The notes: a model not told the origin generated them from the letters alone. 64,000 bases of DNA from Subdoligranulum sp. CAG:314 (GCA_000437915.1 FR901000.1:227594-291593), one strand, 5' to 3'. Counted from the first letter of the stretch, positions 16,910-26,077 are shown. A program made the numbers and translations.

Positions 16910-16938
16910 TTGTCAAGCGGAGATTAAGATGCTATAAT
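16910..16938 (+). promoter_or_regulatory. Promoter of yhaO-yhaN, predicted leaderless start
   Basis: TTGTCA (16910-16915) and TATAAT (16933-16938) are 17 bases apart. The ATG at 16946 begins 8 bases after the end of the -10, where transcription itself should start, and no Shine-Dalgarno can fit in between. Confidence 0.7.
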
Positions 16939-16945
16939 TTCAGAT

Positions 16946-18022
16946 ATGAAAATAATCCATTGCGCCGACCTTCATCTCGACTCCAAGCTCGCGGGACTGA
17001 GCCACAACAAAGCCATTGCCCGCAGGCAGGAGCTGACCGACACATTCAGAAGCCTTGCGGCGCAGGCTGCCGAAAACAAAATAGACGCCGTCGTCATAGC
17101 GGGCGATTTGTTTGACGACAGGTTCGCGTCGGCGCGCACCAAAAACGAGGTCGCGGATATACTCGCGGGCTGCGGCTCCGTGCATTTTTATCTGCTTGCG
17201 GGCAATCACGACGGAGGCTTCGACGAGGCGTTTGTCAAAAGACTGCCCCCCAACGCGCATATTTTCGCAAAAAACGGCGTGACGCGCTTTGACCTGAACG
17301 AGGTGAGCTTTTTCGGCGCGGAGGGCGAAAGCCTGTCCCCCGCTCTATTGGAAAGCATCGAAATGGAGCCGTCCCGCTTCAACGTGCTTGTCACTCACGC
17401 AGACCTCGCGGCAAAAAGCAGTTACGGAGGACTCGACCTCAGACTGCTGCGGGACAAGCCCGTAGACTATGTTGCGCTGGGGCACATACACCGCCCCTAT
17501 CTGACGCGGGCGGGACGCGGGCACGCGGCTTACTCGGGATGTCTGGAATGCAGAGGCTTCGACGAGCCGGGCGAGCACGGATTTTATCTGTTGAAGACGC
17601 ACCTTGCGGCGGACGACCCCAACCGCATAATTTTCGTGCCCTTTACCCGTCGGGTTTGCTACGAAATCAACCTTGACGTATCGGACGCGGGCAGCCGCAC
17701 GGAGCTTGTCGAGAAGCTTAAAAGCGCTCTTTCGGGAGTGCGCTCCGACGATATGCTGAGCTTAACCCTTACGGGAGAAGCCGCCGAGGGGCTGGACGCG
17801 GAAACGGCGCTCACGCCGTTTCTTGAAAGCAATTTCTATGCGGTAAGAATCAAAAACAAAACCAAAATAAAAATAGAGCCTGACAAATACGCCGACGACG
17901 TGTCCCTCAAAGCGGAGTTCGTGCGCACGGCAATGCAGGCGGGGCTGGACGACGAAACGCTAAGGGACGTCCTTAAATACGGCTTCAACGCGCTGATGAA
18001 CGAGGAGATCGATTTGCTGTGA
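16946..18022 (+). CDS. yhaO: SbcD/Mre11-type DNA exonuclease, YhaO family
   Basis: The 358-residue protein has all phosphodiesterase motifs of the Mre11/SbcD calcineurin-like fold: HCADLHLDSKL (metal ligands Asp, His), VVIAGDLFDD, LAGNHDGG, VTHADLA and ALGHIHRPY. It would be the nuclease subunit working on DNA ends with the SMC-like ATPase encoded next, which starts inside its stop codon (GTGA overlap of 4 bases). In B. subtilis the corresponding pair is yhaO-yhaN. The ATG is only 8 bases from a perfect TATAAT, so the mRNA is probably leaderless. Length is a little below the usual 400 residues but all catalytic motifs are present. Confidence 0.87.
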   Translation: MKIIHCADLHLDSKLAGLSHNKAIARRQELTDTFRSLAAQAAENKIDAVVIAGDLFDDRFASARTKNEVADILAGCGSVHFYLLAGNHDGGFDEAFVKRLPPNAHIFAKNGVTRFDLNEVSFFGAEGESLSPALLESIEMEPSRFNVLVTHADLAAKSSYGGLDLRLLRDKPVDYVALGHIHRPYLTRAGRGHAAYSGCLECRGFDEPGEHGFYLLKTHLAADDPNRIIFVPFTRRVCYEINLDVSDAGSRTELVEKLKSALSGVRSDDMLSLTLTGEAAEGLDAETALTPFLESNFYAVRIKNKTKIKIEPDKYADDVSLKAEFVRTAMQAGLDDETLRDVLKYGFNALMNEEIDLL

Positions 18023-19791
18023 AAATCAGGGAAATTTACGTAAAAAGCTTCGGATGTCTTTCCGACTTCAAAAAGGAATTTCACGACGGCTTCAACGCGG
18101 TGACCGAGAACAACGGCTTCGGCAAAACGACGCTGGCAACCTTTGTCAAGGCTATGTTCTACTCGCTCGGTTATTCCCGTTCAAGCGCGTTGGAAGAAAA
18201 CGAGCTAAAACGCTTCCGTCCCTGGAACAGCACGGAAAAATTCGGCGGCAGCGTGACATTCGAGCATGACGGAAAGCTTTATCGGATAGAACGAACCTTC
18301 GGCGCCACCCAAAAGGACGAAACCGCTTTTCTCGTGGATTTTGAAAAAAACAAAAAAACCGACGTGAGCAAGTCCGATTTGGGAAAAAGACTTTTCGGCA
18401 TAGACGCGGCTGCGTTTGAAAGATGTCTGTACCTGCCGCAAAAACAAATAGAAATAAAAAGCAACGACAGCTTTGTGGAAAAGCTGAGCAACCTGCTCGA
18501 CAACGCGGAGGACAACAACAACTTTTCCGCAGCGACTGCAAGGCTGAGAGAGTTTTCCAAAAAGCTCAGGCTTGAAAGAGGCAGCGGCGGTCTGCTCTTT
18601 GAAACGGAGCAAAAAAAGCGACAGCTCGAAGCGCAGCTGTGCCGACAGCAGGAGGCGCAGCGCAAGCTGGACGAAAACCGCAGACAAACTCTCGACGCGC
18701 TGCGCGCGGCGGAAAAGGGAAGCGCACGGCTAAAAGCCCTCGACGCGCAGCTCAAATCGCTGGAAAAACAACGGCAGAACGCGCAGGCGGCGGGACTCAA
18801 ACAAATTGTTCTTCAACGGCAGTCCGAGCTGGAACAGAAGCTGGACGCGCTCGAAGCAAAACAGTCCGAGCTTAAAGCTCCGCAAAAAAAGCCCTCCAAA
18901 AAATTTACTCTTTGCGCCTGTGCGGGAGCGCTGGTTCTCGCCGCGCTGTCCGTGCTGTTCTTTTGTCTCAATCAGGCGGCGGCGGGCGGCATTTTCGCCG
19001 CGCTGCTCGCGGCAGGCGCGGCAGCCTGTTTTTTTGTGAGAAAAAAACGACTGAAAACGCTGGAAGAAAATTTCAGAACGCAAAGCCGAGCGCTGGAAGC
19101 CGAAAAGCAGACGGTCGTCGGACTGCTTGAAAAAGCACGGCGGGAGCTGACGCAGTGCGCGGCCGCCGACGCCTGCGAGTTTGACGAAAAAATTTACGGA
19201 CAGACGCTCGCAGAGCGCGAAAAACTTGCGGCGGAGCTTTCCGCACGGCAGGCGCTTCTCGCGCAGCTGAAAACCGAGGCGGAGTTTCTTGCAAGGGACA
19301 CGGGAGACGTCGCGGACACGGAAAATATGCTGGACAACGCAACGGAAAGACTCGAAGCTCTGCGCAAAAAATACTATACCGCCCAAACGACTATGAGACT
19401 GCTTGCCCAAGCCAAAGAAAAGCTCACCACCGCTTACGCGCCAAAGCTTAGAGAAAACTTTTTGAGTCTCGTTTCTCAAGCCACCGACGGAGCGTTCAGC
19501 GACGCGATAGTATCCGCCGATTTCAGAACGGAGCTGACGGCGGACGGAGCGACAAGGGAAATGGGTTATTTTTCCAAAGGCACGCGGGAGCTGTCCGACT
19601 TTTGCCTGAGGCTCGCCCTGATAAAAACCATGTACGGAGGCAATCCCCCCATTCTAATCCTCGACGACCCCTTCGTAAACCTCGACGACGGAAATTTCCG
19701 CCGCGCGGTAAAGCTGCTCAAAACCGCCGCGCCGAGCTGCCAAATCATCTATCTGTCCTGCACGGCGCGCGCAACGGCTCAGACGATATAA
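18019..19791 (+). CDS. yhaN: YhaN-like SMC/Rad50-type ATPase with central membrane hairpin
   Basis: This 590-residue protein starts at a GTG that overlaps the yhaO stop. The N-terminal ATPase half has Walker A NGFGKTTL (about residue 33-40) and the typical EIYVKSFGCLSDFK opening; the C-terminal half has the signature-like YFSKGTRELSDFCLRLAL and Walker B PPILILDDPFVNLDDG. Between them are two coiled coils separated by two hydrophobic helices (about residues 297-340, CACAGALVLAALSVLFF and GGIFAALLAAGAAACFF), so the coiled-coil tip should be embedded in the membrane. YhaN proteins are usually longer (800 or more residues). It is expected to form a YhaO/YhaN complex acting on DNA near the membrane; the physiological role is not established. 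Confidence 0.85.
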   Translation: MKIREIYVKSFGCLSDFKKEFHDGFNAVTENNGFGKTTLATFVKAMFYSLGYSRSSALEENELKRFRPWNSTEKFGGSVTFEHDGKLYRIERTFGATQKDETAFLVDFEKNKKTDVSKSDLGKRLFGIDAAAFERCLYLPQKQIEIKSNDSFVEKLSNLLDNAEDNNNFSAATARLREFSKKLRLERGSGGLLFETEQKKRQLEAQLCRQQEAQRKLDENRRQTLDALRAAEKGSARLKALDAQLKSLEKQRQNAQAAGLKQIVLQRQSELEQKLDALEAKQSELKAPQKKPSKKFTLCACAGALVLAALSVLFFCLNQAAAGGIFAALLAAGAAACFFVRKKRLKTLEENFRTQSRALEAEKQTVVGLLEKARRELTQCAAADACEFDEKIYGQTLAEREKLAAELSARQALLAQLKTEAEFLARDTGDVADTENMLDNATERLEALRKKYYTAQTTMRLLAQAKEKLTTAYAPKLRENFLSLVSQATDGAFSDAIVSADFRTELTADGATREMGYFSKGTRELSDFCLRLALIKTMYGGNPPILILDDPFVNLDDGNFRRAVKLLKTAAPSCQIIYLSCTARATAQTI

Positions 19792-19798
19792 TCAACGC

Positions 19799-19836
19799 AA
19801 ATCGGGTTTTGATTAAAGACAAAAGCCCGATTTTTG
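19799..19836 (+). terminator. Terminator after yhaN
   Basis: Stem AAATCGGGTTTT/AAAAGCCCGATTT with one G-U pair, followed by TTGTTTG. Confidence 0.8.
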
Positions 19837-19875
19837 TTTGCTTTTGCTATTTTCAGGGCAATTGTGTCATAAGGA

Positions 19876-19904
19876 TTGACAAAAGAAACCAATATTGTTT
19901 TAAT
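19876..19904 (+). promoter_or_regulatory. Promoter of the small lipoprotein gene
   Basis: TTGACA (19876-19881) and TTTAAT (19899-19904) are 17 bases apart; a TATAAA slightly downstream is an alternative -10. Confidence 0.55.
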
Positions 19905-19991
19905 ATAAAATACGAGGAGATACTGTCCTGTCGTTATAATTTCGCAATTAAATAGCTCTAAATTGTTTTGTCTGTTGAAAAGGAGGTATAT

Positions 19992-20540
19992 ATGGACAAA
20001 TTCAAAAAAACAATGGTAAAGTCATTGGCGGTTATTCTGATTTTGGCGATGTGTCTCGGGTTTGCCGCATGCGAGCCTAAGGACGACACCGTATACCAAT
20101 TTGAAGAAGCGATAGAAAATCTGTACGGCAAGTTTAAAATAAAACTGGAAAAAAACAGGTTGACGGAGATTGACGACGTCGCCAAAGTTTCGGTGCTCAT
20201 GACCTCCGCCGTGAGATACGATATGACCGTAGGCTCTTTCGAGGAGGAAAACGACAACGAAATTCTTATGTGCAAAGCCATATTCACCGACAACGACGGC
20301 ACGGTGCACGAGCTGAACGTCGGAACGCAAGGCGCGTCCGACGGACTGCTGGAAATCAAAATCAGACGGGGCGAAAAAATAAGAAAAAACTTTTATCTAC
20401 CCGCCGCACAGCGCACATTGGGCGGAGAAAAAATCCCTTATCCCGAAGGAAGATATGAAATCGTGCTGTATTTGCTTACTCCTATGGGCGAAACGGGTTA
20501 CTTTCACACAGATTTGTACATATTCGTACAGTTGCCGTAA
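19992..20540 (+). CDS. Small hypothetical lipoprotein
   Basis: A 182-residue protein starting at an ATG with AAGGAGG 8 bases upstream. It has a lipoprotein signal (KSLAVILILAMCLGF, lipobox FAAC with Cys at about 27). The mature part is predominantly beta, ending in GRYEIVLYLLTPMGETGYFHTDLYIFVQLP. I do not recognise a family. The overall pattern, an acidic linker after Cys and a final pair of beta strands, resembles the small lipoprotein at 56593-56997, but similarity is too weak to call homology. It has its own promoter and a strong hairpin downstream, so it is a single-gene unit. Confidence 0.75.
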   Translation: MDKFKKTMVKSLAVILILAMCLGFAACEPKDDTVYQFEEAIENLYGKFKIKLEKNRLTEIDDVAKVSVLMTSAVRYDMTVGSFEEENDNEILMCKAIFTDNDGTVHELNVGTQGASDGLLEIKIRRGEKIRKNFYLPAAQRTLGGEKIPYPEGRYEIVLYLLTPMGETGYFHTDLYIFVQLP

Positions 20541-20572
20541 AAGGTTTGTTTTAAATTCAAGTTCTTCTAATT

Positions 20573-20603
20573 GCCGTCGGCGGAAGTTTGCTCCGCCGAC
20601 GGC
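20573..20603 (+). terminator. Strong hairpin after the small lipoprotein gene
   Basis: A perfect 12-bp stem (20573-20584 with 20592-20603, arm GCCGTCGGCGGA) with a 7-base loop. The T tract after it is poor (GTATTTAT), so termination efficiency is uncertain. Confidence 0.6.
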
Positions 20604-20647
20604 GTATTTATCCTGCGCACAACCTGTTGCACAAGTGGATTTCGCCG

Positions 20648-20653
20648 TATAAT
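20648..20653 (+). promoter_or_regulatory. Possible -10 of the ABC exporter gene
   Basis: A perfect TATAAT lies 36 bases before the ATG at 20690. The best -35 (TGTTGC at 17 bases) is poor. Confidence 0.4.
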
Positions 20654-20689
20654 CAAAAAAGCCTGCTAAAATTCTCCGAGAGGTTAAAT

Positions 20690-22474
20690 ATGAAAAAGGA
20701 GAGAAAAAAGAACGCCAAGGAACGCAGCTCCTCAAGCTATATAAAGGAATTTATACCTTATTACAAGCCTTACAAAAAGCTGCTGTTTTTCGATATGCTT
20801 TGTTCGGCAATCGCCACCGCCGTCGAGCTTGTTTTTCCGAGCTTTGCCCAACGTATCACAAACGAAGCGATTGACGTGGGTTACGTGGTGCTCAGAACGG
20901 TTCTTATTTACGGAGTAATACTTCTCGCTCTGCGCTCCGTCGAAGTGGCTTGCAGGTTTTTCGTAAACAAGTACGGACACATAATGGGCGTCAAAATCGA
21001 ATCCGACCTAAGGCGGAACCTTTTCGGCAGGTTTCAGCTGCTGTCGCACGGTTTTTACGACGAAAACAAGGTCGGCTCCCTCATGTCTAGGATTACCACC
21101 GATTTGTTCGACATAACAGAGTTTTCCCACCACTGCCCCGAAACGCTGTTTATAAGCGGCTTGAAGCTCATAGGAATCTTTACCATACTAATGATTCAAC
21201 AGCCGCTTATGACGCTGTGCGTGTTTGCGATTATCCCCGTCATGGCGTGGCTGACGGTGCTGTTCAACGGAAGATGGGACAAGGTTTGGCAGAAAAACCG
21301 CCACAACCAATCGGAAATCAACGCCCAGGTCGAGGACACGCTGAGCGGAATCCGCGTCGTGAAATCCTTTGCAAACGAGGATATAGAACAACAAAAGTTT
21401 GACAGGGGAAACAAGGAGCTTGTCAAATCCAAATCGGAAGTTTATCACTACATGGGCGTTTTTTTCGCGTCGCTCAGAGGCATGGACGCGGTTATGTACG
21501 TCTTTATACTTATACTCGGCGGACTGTTCAAGATAGACGCGGGACTGTTCGTCGCTTATCTGCTGTACGCCACGGTGCTTATGTCTACTCTCATATCCTT
21601 TGCCGACTACTCCGAACAGTTTGAACGGGGCATAACCGCGTTCAAACGCTATCAGCAGATTATGGATACCCCCGTATCCCCCGCCGACAAGGAGGACGCC
21701 GCAGAGTTGAAGGACGTACAAGGCAACGTACGTTTCGACAACGTCACTTTTTCCTACTCCAAAGACGGCAAAAAGGTGTTGGACAAGCTCAATCTCACAA
21801 TAAACAAGGGAGAAATCGTCGCGCTTGTCGGTCCGAGCGGCGGCGGAAAGACCACTATCGCAGGTCTTATACCGCGTTTTTACGACGTGACCGAGGGCGC
21901 CGTAACCGTAGACGGCATAGACGTCAGGGACGTAACCATGAATTCCCTGCGCAAAAACATCGGAATGGTGCAGCAGGACGTATATCTTTTTTGGGGAACG
22001 GTCGCCGAAAACATAGCTTACGGCAAACCCGACGCAACGCGCGAGGAAATCGAGGAAGCCGCCAAAATGGCGGGCGCGGACGAATTTATACGCACGCTGC
22101 CCGACGGATACGAAAGCTATGTGGGCGAAAGAGGCGTCAAGCTGAGCGGCGGGCAAAAACAGCGCATTTCCATAGCGCGGGTATTTCTCAAAAATCCCCC
22201 GATAATAATACTCGACGAGGCTACAAGCGCGTTGGACAACGAAAGCGAGGTCAAGGTTCAGCAATCCCTCGACAAGCTTGCCAAGGGACGCACGTCGCTG
22301 ATTATCGCGCACAGGCTGTCCACCATACGCAACGCCACAAAAATCATAGTAATAACCGAAAGGGGAATACAGGAGCAGGGCACGCACGACGAGCTGATGG
22401 AGCACGACGGTATTTACAAAAAGCTGTACGAATTGAGCCGCCGCACGGAAATTTTACATCAGGAGCTTAGCTGA
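20690..22474 (+). CDS. ABC-type exporter, fused permease and ATPase
   Basis: The 594-residue half-transporter starts at MKKERKK. Six transmembrane helices span about residues 25-320 (ABC_membrane type 1), followed by an ATP-binding domain with Walker A GPSGGGKTT, Q-loop MVQQDVYLF, signature LSGGQKQR, Walker B IIILDEATSALD and the switch His in IAHRLST. All ATPase residues are canonical, so it can work as a homodimer (MsbA/LmrA-like), exporting lipids, peptides or drugs; substrate cannot be told. It stands alone with its own weak promoter and overlaps the 3' end of the convergent M20 peptidase gene by 8 bases. Confidence 0.9.
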   Translation: MKKERKKNAKERSSSSYIKEFIPYYKPYKKLLFFDMLCSAIATAVELVFPSFAQRITNEAIDVGYVVLRTVLIYGVILLALRSVEVACRFFVNKYGHIMGVKIESDLRRNLFGRFQLLSHGFYDENKVGSLMSRITTDLFDITEFSHHCPETLFISGLKLIGIFTILMIQQPLMTLCVFAIIPVMAWLTVLFNGRWDKVWQKNRHNQSEINAQVEDTLSGIRVVKSFANEDIEQQKFDRGNKELVKSKSEVYHYMGVFFASLRGMDAVMYVFILILGGLFKIDAGLFVAYLLYATVLMSTLISFADYSEQFERGITAFKRYQQIMDTPVSPADKEDAAELKDVQGNVRFDNVTFSYSKDGKKVLDKLNLTINKGEIVALVGPSGGGKTTIAGLIPRFYDVTEGAVTVDGIDVRDVTMNSLRKNIGMVQQDVYLFWGTVAENIAYGKPDATREEIEEAAKMAGADEFIRTLPDGYESYVGERGVKLSGGQKQRISIARVFLKNPPIIILDEATSALDNESEVKVQQSLDKLAKGRTSLIIAHRLSTIRNATKIIVITERGIQEQGTHDELMEHDGIYKKLYELSRRTEILHQELS

Positions 22475-23687
22475 AAAATAGGCGCAAAAAGGTTTCAAGC
22501 CCCTTTTCCAGCACGCTTTCGTCAAAGTCGAAATAAGGAGAGTGCAAGGGCGGAACTTCTCCGACGCCCAAAAACATATACAGCGACGGACATACCTTTC
22601 CGTAAGCGGAAAAATCCTCCGCCTGCAAAAACGGAGCGGGCAGGGAGCCGACGTTTGCCGCCTCCTGCGCGAGAGCAAACAGACGGGCGCAGTTGCAAAC
22701 CGCGCCGCTGCCCTCCCTTATTTCGCAAAAAACGGCAAACCCTTTGTCGCGGCTGTCACAGACAGCCGCGTTTATTTTTTCCTTTGCCCGACAAAACGCG
22801 CGCGGCTCGACCGCCCTGAGCGTGCCTTCGAGCTTGAAGCCTCCGCCTATGACGTTGCGCGCACCGGACGGTCTTTCGTTGCAGGAAGAAACGCCTTTCA
22901 AGGCTCTCTCTATACTTCTTATTTCCGCAGCCAGACCTGACGTTCGGCAAATTTCGCAGCCTGTCAGCCTGCCGAATTTGAGCAGACAGGGGCTTTTTGC
23001 GCTTGCCGTTTCGGAAACCTCCTTTTCGAGAGAAAGCAGCAGGCGCGCCGCCTCCGCCAAACTGTCGGCGCCGTTGTCCGCAGCGTGGGACTGCGGACAG
23101 CTTATCGTTATGTCCACCTCGGCGTTTTGAGCCAGACACACGCCCGCCGTCGAATAAACTTCGCCTTTTTTCAGTTTCGGCCAAAGATGCAGCGCAAAAA
23201 TCCTGTCCGTGCGCGTTTCCGCAAGAATACCGCTGTCTACGACAGCCTGCGCGCCCCCCGCGCTCTCCTCTCCCGACTGAAACAGAACAAGCGCGTTCCT
23301 TTTCGCCTTGCTCTTTTCTTCCTCCGAAAGCGCGTCCAAAACCCTGCAAAGAGCCGCGCAGACAGCCATATGTCCGTCGTGACCGCAGGCGTGCATAAAG
23401 CCTTTTCTGTTTGACCTATACGCCGATTCATTAAGCTCGTTGACGGGCAGAGCGTCAAGCTCGCATCTGAAAGCGGCAGTATTTTCCTTGCCGAAGTCGA
23501 AAAACAACGCCACGCTTCCGCAGCTCAGTTCTCGCTTTTCGCATTCCGCGTCGGAAAAAAGCGACAGCAGATAACGCCGCGTATCGGTCTCCCGAAAGGA
23601 CTGCTCGGGAATCATGTGCAAGGCGCGCCGCGTGTCGGTCATAAACCGACTCAGGGCGGCGGCGCGCGCAAAAAGACCGTCGCTCAC
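22467..23687 (-). CDS. M20D amidohydrolase, probable N-acetyldiaminopimelate deacetylase
   Basis: A 406-residue M20D metallopeptidase with the expected metal and catalytic motifs: CELDALPV (usual R-A-D-M-D-A-L-P), HACGHDGHMA, the acid pair in SGEESAGGA, HLWP and the final PPLHSPYFDFDE. M20D enzymes remove acyl groups from amino acids. Its place as the last gene of a dap operon that includes the acetyltransferase DapH points to N-acetyl-LL-diaminopimelate deacetylase, the enzyme freeing LL-DAP for DapF. It overlaps the asd stop by 4 bases. The first metal motif deviates (E-L-D), and hippurate or indoleacetyl hydrolase homologs look alike, so the specific reaction rests on context. Confidence 0.85.
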   Translation of the reverse strand: MSDGLFARAAALSRFMTDTRRALHMIPEQSFRETDTRRYLLSLFSDAECEKRELSCGSVALFFDFGKENTAAFRCELDALPVNELNESAYRSNRKGFMHACGHDGHMAVCAALCRVLDALSEEEKSKAKRNALVLFQSGEESAGGAQAVVDSGILAETRTDRIFALHLWPKLKKGEVYSTAGVCLAQNAEVDITISCPQSHAADNGADSLAEAARLLLSLEKEVSETASAKSPCLLKFGRLTGCEICRTSGLAAEIRSIERALKGVSSCNERPSGARNVIGGGFKLEGTLRAVEPRAFCRAKEKINAAVCDSRDKGFAVFCEIREGSGAVCNCARLFALAQEAANVGSLPAPFLQAEDFSAYGKVCPSLYMFLGVGEVPPLHSPYFDFDESVLEKGLETFLRLFFS

Positions 23688-24655
23688 GAAAAAATACCCT
23701 CGGCAATCTTAACGGCGTTGGCGGCGGCTCCGCGCAGGAGATTGTCCGCAACGCAGTAGAGCAACAGCTCTCTTTCGTCCGCCGCGCTTTTGCGGACGCG
23801 CCCTACCGCAACCCAATCCGTGCCGCACACGTCGCGGCACAGAGGAACCTCTTTTAAAACAATTCCCTCCTGCGCCTTCAACGCGCTTATAACCTCTTCC
23901 GTTTTAAAATCCCTGCCCGCGCGCATGACTATGCTGACTCCGTGACCGTTGGGCACGGGTACGCGCACGCAGGTTGCGGAAATTTTCAAATCGGGTCTGT
24001 GGAGAATTTTTTTGGTTTCGTTTATCATCTTTACTTCCTCCTCCGTGCTGCCGTCCGACAGAAAAGCGCCTATTTTGGGCAAACAGGTCGAGGAAATATC
24101 CGTACCGAAAAAAACGTCCGCCCTGCCCGCCCGCGCGTTTTCCAGCGCGTCCAGTCCGCGTTTGCCCGTCCCGCTCACCGCCTGAAAGGTGGTGAATGCC
24201 ACAGATTGAGGAACCATATCCCTGAGCGCCCAGAGCGGCAGCGCAGCCTGAATGGTGGAGCAATTGGGATTGGCAACGAGCTTTTTTCCCCTCGCGTCGG
24301 CAAGATTGATTTCGGGAACGACGAGCGGCACGTCTTTGTCCATACGCCATCGGCTGCTGTTGTCTATGACGACCGCGCCGCTTGAAACGGCAACGGGCGC
24401 GTACATTCCGCTTACTTCGCCGCCCGCCGAAAACAGCGCTAAATCCACGCCAGCAAAGCTGTCTTTTCCAAGCGCACTTACCCTGTGCTTTTCGCCGTTG
24501 AACTCCAACTCTTGCCCGTCGCTTTTTTCCGAAGCAAAAAGCGACAGCTTTTCGGGCACAAATTCCGCTTTTTCCATACAGCGCAGAAAAGCGCGTCCCA
24601 CAAGCCCCGTCGCGCCCACCACGGCAACCGAAATTTTTTTCTTTTTCATTTTCAT
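23684..24655 (-). CDS. asd: Aspartate-semialdehyde dehydrogenase
   Basis: The enzyme reduces aspartyl phosphate to aspartate semialdehyde with NADPH, the branch substrate for lysine, threonine and methionine. The 323-residue form starts at an ATG overlapping the dapH stop (ATGA). Visible motifs are the NADP motif VVGATGLVG (about residues 12-20), the nucleophile Cys132 in ANPNCSTIQ, and the catalytic His in PVPNGHGVSIVMR. Length and motif order match bacterial Asd. It sits between dapH and the M20 deacetylase; the overlaps imply translational coupling. The longer open frame up to 24745 overlaps dapH heavily and is not used. Confidence 0.95.
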   Translation of the reverse strand: MKMKKKKISVAVVGATGLVGRAFLRCMEKAEFVPEKLSLFASEKSDGQELEFNGEKHRVSALGKDSFAGVDLALFSAGGEVSGMYAPVAVSSGAVVIDNSSRWRMDKDVPLVVPEINLADARGKKLVANPNCSTIQAALPLWALRDMVPQSVAFTTFQAVSGTGKRGLDALENARAGRADVFFGTDISSTCLPKIGAFLSDGSTEEEVKMINETKKILHRPDLKISATCVRVPVPNGHGVSIVMRAGRDFKTEEVISALKAQEGIVLKEVPLCRDVCGTDWVAVGRVRKSAADERELLLYCVADNLLRGAAANAVKIAEGIFS

Positions 24656-25353
24656 CCCCTGAGACCTTGAACCGTCATGGTTTTTAAGCGCGTTTGACCG
24701 TCCGCGCGCTTGACAATCTTTGCGGGACAGCCTGCCGCCACGCAATCGGGCGGCACGTCCGCAGTTACGACGGCTCCCGCGGCAACCACCGCGCCGTCGC
24801 CTACCGCAACTCCCTCCAAAAGCACTGCGTTTGCGCCTACGGTAACATTGTTGCCGACGACGACGGGCTTTGCCGAAGGCGGTTCAAGCACGCCCGCTAC
24901 GACCGCGCCCGCGCCTATGTGGCAATTTTCGCCTATGCGCGCGCGTGCGCCCACCACCGCGTTCATGTCAATCATCGTCCTTTCGCCGATTTCCGCGCCT
25001 ATGTTGATAACCGCTCCCATCATGACTACGGCGTTTTGTCCTATTTTAACCCCCTCTCTCACAATCGCCGCAGGCTCTATTCTTGCGTTAAAATTTTCCT
25101 TGTCGGCAAGCGGAACGCCGCTGTTGCGCGCAAACGCAAAGCAGCGTCGCTTTGCCACCGCCTCCGAGTTTTCTTTAAGAACGCGCTCAATACTATGAAA
25201 ATCTCCGAACACAACACAGTCGCCCGCTCCGAAAACGTCGCAGTCGGGAAAATCCAGCCGCCTGTTCAATTTGAGAAAAAACACCGACGGAGTGCTTTTG
25301 GGGGCGGACGAAATATATTCCAGCAATTGCTCCGTGTCCTGCAAGTCAATCAT
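24652..25353 (-). CDS. dapH: Tetrahydrodipicolinate N-acetyltransferase
   Basis: The 233-residue protein is the acetylating version of the DapD step: acetyl-CoA plus tetrahydrodipicolinate gives N-acetyl-2-amino-6-oxopimelate. It has the DapH N-terminal domain (to about 90) and a left-handed beta-helix from about 90 on, made of hexapeptide repeats (IGQNAVVMMGAVINIGAEIG, then GERTMIDMNAVVGARA), with the family-typical GAGAVVAGVLEPPSAKPVVV and the closing AGCPAKIVK. Its presence tells that this organism uses the acetylase branch of DAP synthesis. The ATG overlaps the dapB stop by 8 bases and has GGAGGGG within dapB. Confidence 0.95.
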   Translation of the reverse strand: MIDLQDTEQLLEYISSAPKSTPSVFFLKLNRRLDFPDCDVFGAGDCVVFGDFHSIERVLKENSEAVAKRRCFAFARNSGVPLADKENFNARIEPAAIVREGVKIGQNAVVMMGAVINIGAEIGERTMIDMNAVVGARARIGENCHIGAGAVVAGVLEPPSAKPVVVGNNVTVGANAVLLEGVAVGDGAVVAAGAVVTADVPPDCVAAGCPAKIVKRADGQTRLKTMTVQGLRG

Positions 25354-26077
25354 ATCTTTCCCCTCCTTTCAATACGTCCGACATGGTGAAAAATCCTTTT
25401 TTGTCTCCGTCGCACAGCCACTGCGCCGCAGTAAGCGCGCCCCGTGCAAACACGCTTCTGTCAAGAGCCGTGTGGCAAAGCGTCAGCGTCTCGGCCTCTC
25501 CCAGAAACATGACCTCGTGTCTGCCGCAAACGCCGCCGCCGCGCAGCACGCTCACTCCTATCTCGTTTTCCCGTCTCTGTCCGCGTCCTCTCCTGTCGAA
25601 AACCGCCTCTTTGCCGCCTACTCCCTTCAAAACCTCCAAGAGCGCTAGCGCGGTGCCGCTCGGCGCGTCCGTCTTGCGTCTGTGGTGCGTTTCGCACAGC
25701 TCCGTGTCGAAGCCGTCTCCGAGCAATGCCGCAGCCTGCCCCGCAAGACTCAGCAAGACGTTTAAGCCGTAGGAAAAGTTTGCCGACATGACGACGCCGC
25801 AGCTTTCCGCAAGCTTTCTTATCCTTTCCTTTTGCTCCGCGCTGTGCCCTGTGCAGCCTATAACCGCCTTGACGCCACGTTCCGCGCAAAATCCGCAAAG
25901 CGCGTCGGTGTTGTCGGGATGGGAAAAATCGATAACAACGTGCGGCTTTTGTCCGAGATTTTCAAGCCTGCCGCCTTCAAGCGGCTCCACCACGCCCGCG
26001 ACGCCAATCCCCGACTCGGCCGCAACCCGTTCCGTCAGCCTCCCCATGACGCCCGCGCCCAGCACTGCAATATTCAT
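25346..26077 (-). CDS. dapB: 4-hydroxy-tetrahydrodipicolinate reductase
   Basis: A 243-residue NAD(P)H-dependent reductase, second dedicated enzyme of the DAP pathway. The nucleotide motif VLGAGVMGRL is at residues 5-14, the family loop IGCTGHSAEQ at about 73-82, and the catalytic segment ETHHRRKTDAPSGTA at 129-143 (His131 and Lys135). Length matches short Firmicute DapB proteins. The start ATG overlaps the dapA stop (ATGA), as throughout this operon. Confidence 0.96.
   Translation of the reverse strand: MNIAVLGAGVMGRLTERVAAESGIGVAGVVEPLEGGRLENLGQKPHVVIDFSHPDNTDALCGFCAERGVKAVIGCTGHSAEQKERIRKLAESCGVVMSANFSYGLNVLLSLAGQAAALLGDGFDTELCETHHRRKTDAPSGTALALLEVLKGVGGKEAVFDRRGRGQRRENEIGVSVLRGGGVCGRHEVMFLGEAETLTLCHTALDRSVFARGALTAAQWLCDGDKKGFFTMSDVLKGGERYD

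Noticed and set aside
21188..22405. A 405-codon minus-strand frame inside the ABC exporter
   Set aside because: No domain or start signal; shadow of the plus-strand gene.
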